Shown piece by piece: positions 1 to 7,477 of a stretch of DNA of 23,869 nt (positions are counted from its first letter, which is position 1; each line of letters begins with the position of its first letter). Origin of the DNA: CAYSFE01 sp964430225 (GTDB lineage Bacteria; Patescibacteriota; Dojkabacteria; GCA-016699595; JBAXKR01); the NCBI GenBank assembly GCA_964430225.1, contig CAYSFE010000010.1:1-23869 (forward strand), read 5' to 3'. The notes under the pieces were generated by a model. The model did no database searches. It had not been told where the DNA came from and saw only the letters and a program-made list of their open reading frames with translations. A program made the translations under genes and the position numbers.

Positions 1-1973
1 ATATTGGTAGCTATTTCTGGAACTATACTGGACATAACGTGTATGTAGATAAGATCTCTTTATTCATGTCTAGACCTGATTCAACTCAAGGAGATCTAAC
101 AAGACTTGGAGCTGTTGCAGATGAAGGTACTACTTGTTGGAATAGTGGGGGAAATAACACATGTAGAACTGGTAAAAAGATGGATGCAAATATATCTTCT
201 ACATACGCATATCATGAAAATGCTTTAGGTAAGATCCTTTATTCTTTTGAAACAATTCAACCTATAAAAATAACAAGTGCTAAAGTCATACCAGAACTAT
301 TAGATGATGAGGTTATGTATAGATATGAAGTTACAGTTTCAAATACCAGTAAATATAACCTTTGTGGAATAACTCTAAAACAAATTGTAGAAAGTGGTAA
401 TACAGTCGAAATGAATGCTTGTGTAAATGCGAATTCTGAATATAAGTTTGTGTACTATTCTAACCCATTAGCCTCTTCTTATCCTCGTACTATTTCACAT
501 AATATAGTGACGATTTCTGATCCTAATCGTCACACTGAAATAGTCTCTATCCCCAACAATGCTTCTTTCGAATCACCCGAAGAAACTAATGCGGTTGTAT
601 ACCGGGACGATCAGGATCAATCATCCCCATCCCAGGCTTTTGGAACACAGCCTGGCTGGGGAAGTGAAAATGGAACAGTAGCCGTTGAATTAATCCCATA
701 TGTAGTAGAAACCAATTCTTTTATTGAAGCCTTACCAGAATTAAATATCTCAAAGAGTTTCAGAAATATATCAGCTGAAGAGAATGAAAGATCGGATAAA
801 ACATATATTGTTCCTGGTGATAAGGTAGAGTTTACTCTTAAGTATAGTAATACCGGAGAGGCATTTGCAGAAAATGTAAAAATACTTGATAACATTTCGG
901 GAATTGAAGTAGATAAGATTAAAACTATTGATGGAGTAGTAAATGGTAATACAATCACTTGGAATATTCCTAATGTTAATTCAGGTAATACTGGAGAAAT
1001 TAAATATATCGTTTACACAAAGAAAAATATACTCGGTCAAACAAGTATGAACAACACTGCTAGTTTTGAAGCTAAGGGGGTTGAAAAGGTTTCTACTTCG
1101 CTAGATATTCCCGTAAAATATCCATACGTTCGATTAGAGAAGAAGATAAAGGGAAATACCTTGGTAACAATAGGGGATGAAGTAATTTATCAAATAAAGA
1201 TAATAAATGATTCAGACTTTGAGATTACAAATCTCATACTTACCGATGAACTTTATGAAGGATTTGTTTCAGAAGAGGGAACGGTAATAAAAAGAAATAT
1301 TGATAAACTTCTAGCTCATGAGGAAAAAGTAATATCCTTAAAAGTTAGAGTTTCAGAAACGGAGGAGTATTCTAACTTAGATAAGATAAACAATAGAGCG
1401 AGTTTAACTCTAGATAATCATGAAGAAATATTCTCAGAAGCAGATATTAATGTAAGGTGTGGGAATGTATCTGGAATAGCATGGGAAGATAGTAATAGAG
1501 ATGGAATAATTGATGAGAATGAAAAGAGACTAGAAGAGGTATGGGGTCATATCTACCTTATGAGAAATAATCAGAAGGTGTTACTTAGAGATATAGTTAC
1601 AAATGAAACTGGAAGCTATGAGGCCATTTGTATTCCACAAAATAGAGAGGTACTAGTAGAGTTTGAGAAGATCGATAAATATACAAACTATTCTACCCCA
1701 ATTACATATATTTTCATTTTAAATAATCCTGAACTTGATACAGTATCAATTTCAAGTTTAGATTCAAAGATATATGACCAAGTATTTACAGAAGCTAATT
1801 TAGGAGCATATGTTAAAGAAGTTCAGGTACTAGCTGAAACAGGAAATAACATTAACGATATGTTACTTTTACCAGTTGGTTTACTTGGAATCCCTCTACT
1901 TGTAATTCTAAAGAAATTTAAAAGAAAGAAGTTTGTTTTGGAAGTTTCTTCTTGTCGTCAACAACCTCGGTAG
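1..1973 (+). CDS. LAETG-anchored surface protein with DUF11 and SdrD-B-like domains (5' partial)
   Basis: The reading frame is open from base 3, so the gene starts upstream of the window; the GTG at 39 is an internal codon, not a convincing start. About 656 C-terminal residues are visible. In order they show beta-rich DUF11-type repeats (typical strings such as VPGDKVEFTLKYSNTGEAF and IGDEVIYQIKIINDS), then an SdrD-B-like segment (SGIAWEDSNRDGIIDENE, about base 1470 on). The C-terminus has a cell-wall sorting signal: LAETG at 1830-1844, a hydrophobic stretch, then KKFKRKK. LAXTG is the motif known for class E sortases, so covalent anchoring outside the cell is inferred; no sortase gene lies in the window. 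The 12 residues after the basic tail overlap the end of the convergent DUF1232 gene by 56 bases. The role is probably adhesion or an S-layer-like surface structure; the ligand cannot be deduced. Confidence 0.85.
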   Translation, partial: IGSYFWNYTGHNVYVDKISLFMSRPDSTQGDLTRLGAVADEGTTCWNSGGNNTCRTGKKMDANISSTYAYHENALGKILYSFETIQPIKITSAKVIPELLDDEVMYRYEVTVSNTSKYNLCGITLKQIVESGNTVEMNACVNANSEYKFVYYSNPLASSYPRTISHNIVTISDPNRHTEIVSIPNNASFESPEETNAVVYRDDQDQSSPSQAFGTQPGWGSENGTVAVELIPYVVETNSFIEALPELNISKSFRNISAEENERSDKTYIVPGDKVEFTLKYSNTGEAFAENVKILDNISGIEVDKIKTIDGVVNGNTITWNIPNVNSGNTGEIKYIVYTKKNILGQTSMNNTASFEAKGVEKVSTSLDIPVKYPYVRLEKKIKGNTLVTIGDEVIYQIKIINDSDFEITNLILTDELYEGFVSEEGTVIKRNIDKLLAHEEKVISLKVRVSETEEYSNLDKINNRASLTLDNHEEIFSEADINVRCGNVSGIAWEDSNRDGIIDENEKRLEEVWGHIYLMRNNQKVLLRDIVTNETGSYEAICIPQNREVLVEFEKIDKYTNYSTPITYIFILNNPELDTVSISSLDSKIYDQVFTEANLGAYVKEVQVLAETGNNINDMLLLPVGLLGIPLLVILKKFKRKKFVLEVSSCRQQPR

Positions 1974-2169
1974 GAACTATTCTTCCATCCTTTGCATTTT
2001 TGTACATTAAGTACTGTCTTATCAAAAGAAGTATTGCAGCAAATACATCATCAGTATATGCAACAGGTCCAATGATAGGAGCTAGGAAGTCTGGAATAAT
2101 ATCTATAGGGAAAATAAAGTAGAGAACTAATAGTATAAAAGGCCAATTTTGTTTCAAGAAAACTTTCAT
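1918..2169 (-). CDS. DUF1232 (YkvA-like) small membrane protein
   Basis: This is an 83-residue protein with the signature of DUF1232/YkvA: PIDIIPDF, then a Gly-Pro region and YTDDVFAAILLL, giving one or two hydrophobic segments at about residues 8-50. The tail is charged. A longer frame extends upstream to 2292, but it would run through the trmD start region, and the DUF1232 homology begins just after the methionine at 2169, so that ATG is preferred. Family members are small membrane proteins of unknown biochemical role. The gene is divergent from trmD with only 15 bases between start codons, and its 3' end overlaps the surface protein gene by 56 bases. A weak promoter (TTGTAA, 18 bp, TATATA) at 2177-2206 would give a leaderless transcript. 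Confidence 0.75.
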   Translation of the reverse strand: MKVFLKQNWPFILLVLYFIFPIDIIPDFLAPIIGPVAYTDDVFAAILLLIRQYLMYKNAKDGRIVPTEVVDDKKKLPKQTSFF

Positions 2170-2177
2170 GTTACGAT
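2149..2177 (+). promoter_or_regulatory. Probable trmD promoter, leaderless
   Basis: A -35-like TTGTTT (2149-2154), a 17-base spacer and TACGAT (2172-2177) are preceded by TG plus one base (TGT, 2169-2171), which is the extended -10 arrangement. The -10 ends 7 bases before the trmD ATG at 2185, so transcription would start at or next to the start codon. Seen by eye only; AT-rich DNA produces such matches by chance. Confidence 0.45.
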
Positions 2178-2184
2178 ATATACC

Positions 2185-2844
2185 ATGATTATAGACATAA
2201 TTACAATCTTTCCAGGTATTTTCAATGAGGTATTTTCTACTTCTATCATAGGTAGAGCAGTAAAAAAGGGTGTATTGACCATAAACATACATGATTTAAG
2301 GAAATGGACTAAAGATCTACATAAGACGGTAGATGATAAACCATATGGTGGGGGAGCTGGAATGCTACTTATGCTTGAACCGATATATAAAGCGCTTGAA
2401 GAGATTGATCCAGATAGAAAAGCATATAGACTTTTAACTTCTCCTAGAGGTAAAACACTAGATCAAAAGTTCTCAAGAGAGTTATCAACAAAAGAAAGAA
2501 TAGTTATTATATGTGGACATTATGAAGGAGTAGATCAAAGAGTAACTGATTTCTTTATAGATCAAGAGATATCAATAGGGAACTATGTGTTATCAGGGGG
2601 AGAACTTCCAGCTATGGTAATAGTTGACTCAGTTACAAGACTAATTAAAGACTCTCTAGGCAATCCTGATAGTTTAGACAAAGAAACATTTGATGAAGAA
2701 ACATACAAAGAATATGACCAATATACTAGACCTGAAGTATTTACTACAAAAGATGGTAAAGAGTTAAAAGTACCCCCAACTCTTTTATCAGGGAATCACC
2801 AAGAAATTAGTGATTGGAAATCTCAAAACTCCAAGCATATCTAA
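2185..2844 (+). CDS. trmD: tRNA (guanine-N1-)-methyltransferase TrmD
   Basis: This 219-residue protein methylates G37 at N1 in tRNAs with G at position 36, using S-adenosylmethionine, and helps maintain the reading frame. The N-terminus MIIDIITIFPGIF, the PYGGGAGMLLM segment, the knot motif GHYEGVDQRV and the YVLSGGELPAMVIVDSVTRL segment are hallmarks of the SPOUT-fold TrmD family. Length is near the family norm (about 220-250). The start is set at the ATG at 2185 because the family begins right there; a TTG 12 codons upstream coincides with the -35 element. It is divergent from the DUF1232 gene and ends 2 bases before the convergent orphan gene. Its usual neighbours rpsP, rimM and rplS are absent. 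Confidence 0.96.
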   Translation: MIIDIITIFPGIFNEVFSTSIIGRAVKKGVLTINIHDLRKWTKDLHKTVDDKPYGGGAGMLLMLEPIYKALEEIDPDRKAYRLLTSPRGKTLDQKFSRELSTKERIVIICGHYEGVDQRVTDFFIDQEISIGNYVLSGGELPAMVIVDSVTRLIKDSLGNPDSLDKETFDEETYKEYDQYTRPEVFTTKDGKELKVPPTLLSGNHQEISDWKSQNSKHI

Positions 2845-2846
2845 AA

Positions 2847-3227
2847 CTATCCTAAGTTATCAAAATTGTCGACTGGTTTGGAAGTGTCAGTTTTGGTGCC
2901 AGCACCACTTCTATCCCCAGATGAAAGTCTAATAGCTGTTGCCGCACTTTCAAGAAAATTTGTACCAAGATTATGGAAAGTAAGTGCAGCTTCTAATTGA
3001 CCTCTATCGACTTTAATCTTAGAAGTTATGAAACATCCAGTTGCTGCGTCAACGTTGTCACTAAAAGGGTTGTCATAATTATTTTCTCTATACTTACCGG
3101 TTCTCATAAAATGATCACAAGATTGAATCCCAAGGTTATTGTAATTTTTGAGTTGTTCTGCTGTAGGCAAATCACTTCTAGTCTCTCCTTTAGAAGCTGA
3201 AGGGGTGTTTTCGGTTTGACCTGTCAT
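2847..3227 (-). CDS. Orphan 126-residue soluble protein
   Basis: The family is not recognised. The protein is hydrophilic with a disordered, Ser/Thr-rich first 20 residues, then a probably helical core (AEQLKNYNNLGIQSCDHF and QLEAALTFHNLGTNFLESAA), and a Gly/Ser/Thr-rich tail. It has two cysteines and no signal peptide or membrane segment. The start is ATG at 3227. Upstream lie a short inverted repeat (GGAG/CTCC, 3248-3260) and a TA-dinucleotide run (3261-3279), which suggest a regulatory region. The opposite-strand frame inside it (2997-3200) looks like a shadow. The gene is minus-strand, downstream of another orphan of similar size, and tail-to-tail with trmD. It could be lineage-specific; function unknown. 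Confidence 0.6.
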   Translation of the reverse strand: MTGQTENTPSASKGETRSDLPTAEQLKNYNNLGIQSCDHFMRTGKYRENNYDNPFSDNVDAATGCFITSKIKVDRGQLEAALTFHNLGTNFLESAATAIRLSSGDRSGAGTKTDTSKPVDNFDNLG

Positions 3228-3247
3228 ATAATAAAATTAATAATTAT

Positions 3248-3260
3248 GGAGTTATTCTCC
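3248..3260. repeat. Short inverted repeat upstream of orphan gene
   Basis: GGAG (3248-3251) and CTCC (3257-3260) flank a 5-base TTATT loop, 21-33 bases before the ATG at 3227. It could be a small 5' UTR hairpin or an operator half-site pair. The arms are only 4 bp, so chance is likely. Confidence 0.25.
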
Positions 3261-3279
3261 TATATATATATATATATAT
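3261..3279. repeat. TA dinucleotide repeat (9.5 units)
   Basis: An uninterrupted TATA run of 19 bases lies in the 134-base gap between the two orphan genes. Read on the minus strand it directly follows TTGATA (3282-3277), which resembles a -35 element, so the tract lies where spacer length would matter. Confidence 0.8.
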
Positions 3280-3361
3280 CAAGGGGATTCTTGAATCTTT
3301 GTTTCAGTTAATCATCGAGAAGTAGAGAAATGGAAAGAAGAGAATTCAAATGGAAGATAAA

Positions 3362-3745
3362 TCAATCTTCAGGTATTCTTTCTGGAACAAAGTCTTTGGG
3401 TTTCATTGAATTGGGAGATTCTAGAATGCTTCTTACTTGTGCCAAAACATTATCAATAGCGTCTAGACAGTTATTAGCCGCACGAATAGAATCTTGTGTA
3501 ATAGGTTTTTTAAAAGGACTTCGTGGTATTCTGGGATCTGAAATGTTTAATTCAGCTTTCGCTTGTATTAATATACGGTCGGTTCCACTTAATAATCTGT
3601 ATACAATGGGATGATTTAAAGCTAATGGATTACCAAGTAGTTTCATAAGATTTGAATCTGTTTCTTTTATTCTTTGAATACACAGACTCAACCCGGCAAC
3701 TTTTTCTTCTGAATTAGTTTGTGGATTTACTGCTCCTTCTGGCAT
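3362..3745 (-). CDS. Orphan 127-residue helical protein
   Basis: The family is not recognised. After a short polar N-terminus the protein looks almost entirely helical: AGLSLCIQRIKETDSNLMKLL, a Pro-rich break around IPRSPFKKPI, and SIRAANNCLDAIDNVLAQVR. It has two cysteines and no signal peptide. A strong promoter (3772-3800) points into it and the ATG at 3745 follows the predicted transcript start by about 20 bases, which supports this strand over the antisense frame at 3330-3614. The stop is TGA. It precedes the 126-residue orphan on the same strand with a 134-base gap; similar size and helical nature suggest, but do not prove, a related role. Confidence 0.7.
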   Translation of the reverse strand: MPEGAVNPQTNSEEKVAGLSLCIQRIKETDSNLMKLLGNPLALNHPIVYRLLSGTDRILIQAKAELNISDPRIPRSPFKKPITQDSIRAANNCLDAIDNVLAQVRSILESPNSMKPKDFVPERIPED

Positions 3746-3771
3746 ATTTTGAAGTTTAAAATATTCGCTGA

Positions 3772-3800
3772 AGTATATGGTTAAGAAGATATATTGTCAA
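3772..3800 (-). promoter_or_regulatory. Near-consensus sigma-70-type promoter
   Basis: On the minus strand the -35 is TTGACA (3800-3795, perfect consensus), followed by a 17-base spacer and TATACT (3777-3772, one mismatch to TATAAT). It is the best promoter match seen in the window and drives the 127-residue orphan gene with a leader of about 20 bases. It lies in the 123-base divergent gap with the flavodoxin gene. Confidence 0.7.
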
Positions 3801-3868
3801 TATTATGAAATTCTCAAGTTATTCTTTTTTTGTTAATGTATACATATATATTTTATCTTTTCTTTTCT

Positions 3869-4321
3869 ATGGCAAAAGTATTAATTGTATATGGAACTAC
3901 TTCAGGTAATACAGAATGGGTTGTTACTAATGTAGCTAAGAGTTTAACAACAGGTGGACATGAGGTAACAACTGAAAGATGTGAAATGTCAGAACCATCT
4001 AGCATCCCTAACTATGATGTAGTCCTTTTAGCATCTCCTACATACAACGTAGGTAAACTTCAAGAAAACTTTGATGAGTATTACAAGAAATTCATTACCA
4101 ATAAATTTGATGGGAAGAAGTTTGCATGTATTGCTCTTGGTGATAGTAAGCTATATGACGTATTTGGTGGAGCTAAAGACTTCTTAGAAAAAGGAGTTAA
4201 AGCAGTTGGAGGAGTTCAAATTCTTCCTACTTTGATGATAGATGGAATGGTATATGGAAGAGAAACAGAATGGGAAACATGGGGTACAGCTTTAGGTAAG
4301 GTAATAAATGGAAATACATAA
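3869..4321 (+). CDS. Flavodoxin
   Basis: This 150-residue FMN-binding electron carrier is cytoplasmic. The phosphate-binding loop TTSGNT follows the first strand KVLIVYG (residues 3-9), and the isoalloxazine-contacting regions ASPTYNVG and LGDSKLYDVFGG are in the usual places for a short-chain flavodoxin. The ATG at 3869 is chosen because MAKVLIVYG is the canonical beginning; the frame opens 13 codons earlier without homology. It overlaps the acyl-CoA synthetase gene by 14 bases, so the two are co-transcribed. With no ferredoxin in the window, it is the obvious electron partner for the KorAB enzyme, which is inference from context. The upstream region has an AT-rich -10-like segment near 3847 and no Shine-Dalgarno sequence. 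Confidence 0.93.
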   Translation: MAKVLIVYGTTSGNTEWVVTNVAKSLTTGGHEVTTERCEMSEPSSIPNYDVVLLASPTYNVGKLQENFDEYYKKFITNKFDGKKFACIALGDSKLYDVFGGAKDFLEKGVKAVGGVQILPTLMIDGMVYGRETEWETWGTALGKVINGNT

Positions 4322-6452
4322 ACTCATAAGTCCAAAAAATATTTGTGTATATGGAGTATCAATGGATCCTAAGAAATTAGGTTCTGTTGTATATCAAAAT
4401 ATTGTAATGAATGGATTTCTTGGAAAGGTATATTCCATTAATCCAAAGTATACAGAAATATTTAATACTACTTGTTATCCTAATGCTTCTTCAATAGAAG
4501 AAGAGATAGATTTAGCAGTTGTAGTGACACCTTCTCAATTTGTTAATTCCATTATGGAAGATGTTGGTAAGAAGGGAATACCAGCAGCTATTGTAATATC
4601 AGCTGGATTTTCAGAAACAGGAAAAGAAGGAAAGCTATTAGAAGAAGAGCTTAAGAAAATATGTTCTAAGTATTCTATATCTCTCCTTGGTCCTAATTGT
4701 CTTGGACTCATTAATACAAGTTCAAAACTTAATGCCTCATTTGCTGAGTACTATCCAAGTAATGGAAACATTGCATTTCTTTCACAATCGGGTGCATTTG
4801 GATCAGCACTCTTAGATTTTAGTGCAAAGAAACATTTAGGTATAGGACAGTTTGTATCAGTAGGAAACAAAGCAGGTGTAGATGAAGTAGACTTTGTATC
4901 TGAGTGGCTTAAAGATGAAAGCATAAAGGTGATTGCATTGTATATTGAAGAGTTTAGTAGAGGGTTAGACTTAATAGAGTGTATTAAAAAGAGTGAAGTT
5001 AGAAAACCAATAATACTTCTAAATCCAGGTTCGTCAGAGTCTGCTAAAGGAGCCATATCTTCACATACGGGATCAATGGCAGGGGAGTCTAAATTAATAC
5101 AAGTAGCATTTAAAAAACTAGGTGTGATTCAAGTAGAAAGTATTGAAGACATGTTTAACTATCTCATGATGTTTTCATGGAACGATACAAATAATGTAAG
5201 TGATGATAAATCAGTAACAATACTCACAAATGCAGGGGGGCCAGGGATAATGCTCACTGACCTCATAGAGAATAAAGGATTACCATTAACAGTACTAAGT
5301 GATAAGACGAAAGAAGAGTTAAATAAGGTACTTCCATCTTCAGCTTCTAATCATAACCCAATTGATATGGTGGGTGATGCAACAGCAAAGAGATACATAG
5401 ATGTGTTAAATGTTCTTAAGGATTCTAGTGAAGTAAATAACATACTAGCAATTCTCACACCACAGGCTGTAACAGAAGTAGAAGAATCAGCAAAAGCAAT
5501 TATTGATTTCGGGAAAGGAACAAAGAAAAATATCTTCCCTTTATTTATTGGGGGAGAATTCATAGAATCAGCAATTGCTAAATTCAAAGAAGCTAAACTC
5601 CCATTCTTTAAATATGACGAAGATTGTGTAGATAGTATATATGCTTTTCTGAAATATGATCATAAAGGAATAGAAAGTAAGGATAAATCTTTAGATATAT
5701 TAGAATTAGTAAAAGAAAAGAGTAACTGTAGAAAGATAAAGATGAATTTAAGTGATAAAGAAGTAGCATTAAGTGAAGAACAAGTCATATCTTTATCCTC
5801 AGATTTCAATATCCCTATTTGTACTTTAGGAATATTTAATGATGTGAGTGAACTTTTAAAGAAACTAACATTTAAAGAAGATGGAACGTTAGAAAAGAAA
5901 CTCGTACTTAAAGCTACTACGGAAGATATAGCACATAAGACGGACTTTAAGGCAGTGTATTTAAATATTTCAAATAAAGAAGAACTTTTAAAATCATTTA
6001 AAGAACTTCAAACAAATATCGTTTCTTTTAAAAAGATAAACTTTACTCCTAAGGTTTTAGTTCAGGAAATGCTTAACTATCCACTTGAACTTTTAATTGG
6101 AGTTAAAAGAGATGGAAATAGTAAAGTATATGAGAATCACAAAGGGTTTGGTCATTTCCTAGTATTTGGAATGGGGGGAATATATACAGAAGTGTTATCA
6201 GATATTTCAATAGCATCACTTCCATTAACAAGAGACGAAGTTATGAAACTCATATCAGAAACAAAGGTGAGTCAAATCATTGATGGAGCAAGGGGAAAAG
6301 AGAAACTTAAAAAAGATGCGTTAATTGATGTAATATTAAAATTACAGGATTTGGTATTAACATATCCCGAAATATCATCTATAGATATTAATCCAATATT
6401 AATATCAGAATCGGATGTAAAAGTAGTAGATTTTAAAATCTTTGTAAAATAA
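4308..6452 (+). CDS. ADP-forming acetyl/acyl-CoA synthetase (alpha-beta fusion)
   Basis: This 714-residue enzyme catalyses acyl-CoA + ADP + Pi to acid + CoA + ATP, the ATP-yielding last step of fermentation in many archaea and some bacteria. An N-terminal CoA-binding Rossmann domain (about 5-130) contains VYGVSMDPKKLGS. A succinyl-CoA-ligase-like region has SQSGAFGSALLD and the phosphohistidine motif SSHTGSMAG (His253). NAGGPGIM and HNPIDMVGDA follow. The C-terminal ATP-grasp domain (about 490-714) has the second conserved His in AHKTDF (His543) and FGMGGIYTEV. Alpha and beta parts are fused in one chain. It overlaps flavodoxin by 14 bases and the next gene by one base (TAATG). Substrate range (acetyl, succinyl or branched acyl) cannot be read from sequence. 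Confidence 0.93.
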   Translation: MEIHKLISPKNICVYGVSMDPKKLGSVVYQNIVMNGFLGKVYSINPKYTEIFNTTCYPNASSIEEEIDLAVVVTPSQFVNSIMEDVGKKGIPAAIVISAGFSETGKEGKLLEEELKKICSKYSISLLGPNCLGLINTSSKLNASFAEYYPSNGNIAFLSQSGAFGSALLDFSAKKHLGIGQFVSVGNKAGVDEVDFVSEWLKDESIKVIALYIEEFSRGLDLIECIKKSEVRKPIILLNPGSSESAKGAISSHTGSMAGESKLIQVAFKKLGVIQVESIEDMFNYLMMFSWNDTNNVSDDKSVTILTNAGGPGIMLTDLIENKGLPLTVLSDKTKEELNKVLPSSASNHNPIDMVGDATAKRYIDVLNVLKDSSEVNNILAILTPQAVTEVEESAKAIIDFGKGTKKNIFPLFIGGEFIESAIAKFKEAKLPFFKYDEDCVDSIYAFLKYDHKGIESKDKSLDILELVKEKSNCRKIKMNLSDKEVALSEEQVISLSSDFNIPICTLGIFNDVSELLKKLTFKEDGTLEKKLVLKATTEDIAHKTDFKAVYLNISNKEELLKSFKELQTNIVSFKKINFTPKVLVQEMLNYPLELLIGVKRDGNSKVYENHKGFGHFLVFGMGGIYTEVLSDISIASLPLTRDEVMKLISETKVSQIIDGARGKEKLKKDALIDVILKLQDLVLTYPEISSIDINPILISESDVKVVDFKIFVK

Positions 6453-7438
6453 TGGCAGTAGAAGATTTTTCAAGTTTTGATGATTGGTCAAATGGAGCTT
6501 CAACGAAAGTGAAAGAAACAGATCCCGATTTTATTCAATTTAATAAGGATAATGAAAGATTTGGCAGGTTTTGGACTGAGTCGGATAAACTAGAGATAGG
6601 TATTTCACAAGGCGATGAACCAGATGTATTACAGCCACCAATCGAAAAATTGCCTTATGAAACTCCTGAGCAAGTTCTTATTAGATATGGCGTTAAAGTT
6701 GTATTTCCAATAAATATCGGGAATTTAGGAATTCTTCCAAGATACGATAATTTTATTCCTTATCCAGGATTTGTTGCAAACTTTACACCTATTGATAGTG
6801 AAACAAGGGATAGGGTTATTAAGAGTTTGGCTGTTACGTTACAAGTTTATCCAACTGATTTCTTTAGGCTAAATAATATTTCTAAGTTTTATGTGGCAAA
6901 TTTAAGGGGAATAGGTGGTGTTTATGATGAAATCACGGGAGGAATTTTGCTGGACGCGTTATCCTTACAAGATATTAAAGGGCAATATCAGACATTTCAT
7001 CACGAAGTAAATCATAGATTAGTACATAGAACAAAAGAGGGAAAAAGTTTTAAAAATAAGTGGGAGAAAATTTTTCCAAGAAGAACTAAATTAAGATCAT
7101 TGTTTTATAGGTTAAGCTCGCAAAGTTTTTCAGATCAAGACCATTTATACTTAGGGAAAAATTATAAGAATGTACCTCCTGAAATACTAAAAATACAATA
7201 TTTTAAAGCATATGGTTCAAGAGATCCTTCTGAAGATAGATCTACAACAACAGAGTTTCTATTTTCAGGACCAAGATTTATCCGGATGTTAAATACACTT
7301 TCACCAATTAAGCAAGACAAGCTAAATGAGATGATGACATTCTATGGTTTAGTCTCTGGTGGGAGAATGAATGTAGAATTCTGGGCCGACTATGCTGAAG
7401 GCAAAGTAGATTCAAACTATTGGAGGACAAGGAGCTAA
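6452..7438 (+). CDS. HEXXH zinc metallopeptidase-like protein (gluzincin type)
   Basis: This is a 328-residue protein of unrecognised family. It carries HEVNH (residues 184-188) after a hydrophobic/aromatic segment (QTFH), the zinc-binding and catalytic motif of HEXXH peptidases. About 75 residues later comes YGSRDPSEDRSTTTEF, whose acidic residues (Glu261, Asp262, Glu268) resemble the third-ligand helix of gluzincins. It has no signal peptide or membrane segment, so it is probably cytoplasmic. The first 100 residues are polar and unlike known domains. It starts in the stop codon of the synthetase gene (TAATG), but korA downstream has its own promoter. Its use of TTG leucine codons looks heavier than in the flanking metabolic genes, hinting at separate ancestry. 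A peptidase is the likeliest reading; the substrate is unknown. Confidence 0.7.
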   Translation: MAVEDFSSFDDWSNGASTKVKETDPDFIQFNKDNERFGRFWTESDKLEIGISQGDEPDVLQPPIEKLPYETPEQVLIRYGVKVVFPINIGNLGILPRYDNFIPYPGFVANFTPIDSETRDRVIKSLAVTLQVYPTDFFRLNNISKFYVANLRGIGGVYDEITGGILLDALSLQDIKGQYQTFHHEVNHRLVHRTKEGKSFKNKWEKIFPRRTKLRSLFYRLSSQSFSDQDHLYLGKNYKNVPPEILKIQYFKAYGSRDPSEDRSTTTEFLFSGPRFIRMLNTLSPIKQDKLNEMMTFYGLVSGGRMNVEFWADYAEGKVDSNYWRTRS

Positions 7439-7442
7439 TAGT

Positions 7443-7471
7443 TTGATAAATTTCTTTGTCACTCGTAAGAT
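7443..7471 (+). promoter_or_regulatory. korA promoter, leaderless
   Basis: TTGATA (7443-7448), a spacer of exactly 17 bases and TAAGAT (7466-7471) end six bases before the korA ATG at 7478, so the transcript would begin on the start codon. It fits entirely in the 39-base gap after the metallopeptidase gene. Confidence 0.6.
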
Positions 7472-7477
7472 ATAGAT

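Noticed and set aside
617..958. Minus-strand 113-residue frame inside the surface protein gene
   Set aside because: It is a low-complexity shadow of the DUF11-coding strand with no start context or domain.
2149..2184. TTG start giving TrmD 12 extra residues
   Set aside because: TrmD proteins begin at the MIIDIITIFPG segment, and the TTG coincides with a -35-like element.
2170..2292. Longer upstream start for the DUF1232 protein
   Set aside because: The extra 41 residues lie antisense to the trmD N-terminus and have no DUF1232 similarity; the ATG at 2169 fits the family.
3353..3370. Inverted repeat GAAGAT/ATCTTC at the end of the 127-residue gene as terminator
   Set aside because: It spans the stop codon but is not followed by a T-run in the direction of transcription.
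3330..3614. Plus-strand 94-residue open frame over the 127-residue orphan gene
   Set aside because: It lacks a recognisable domain, while the opposite strand has a near-consensus promoter and a coherent helical protein.
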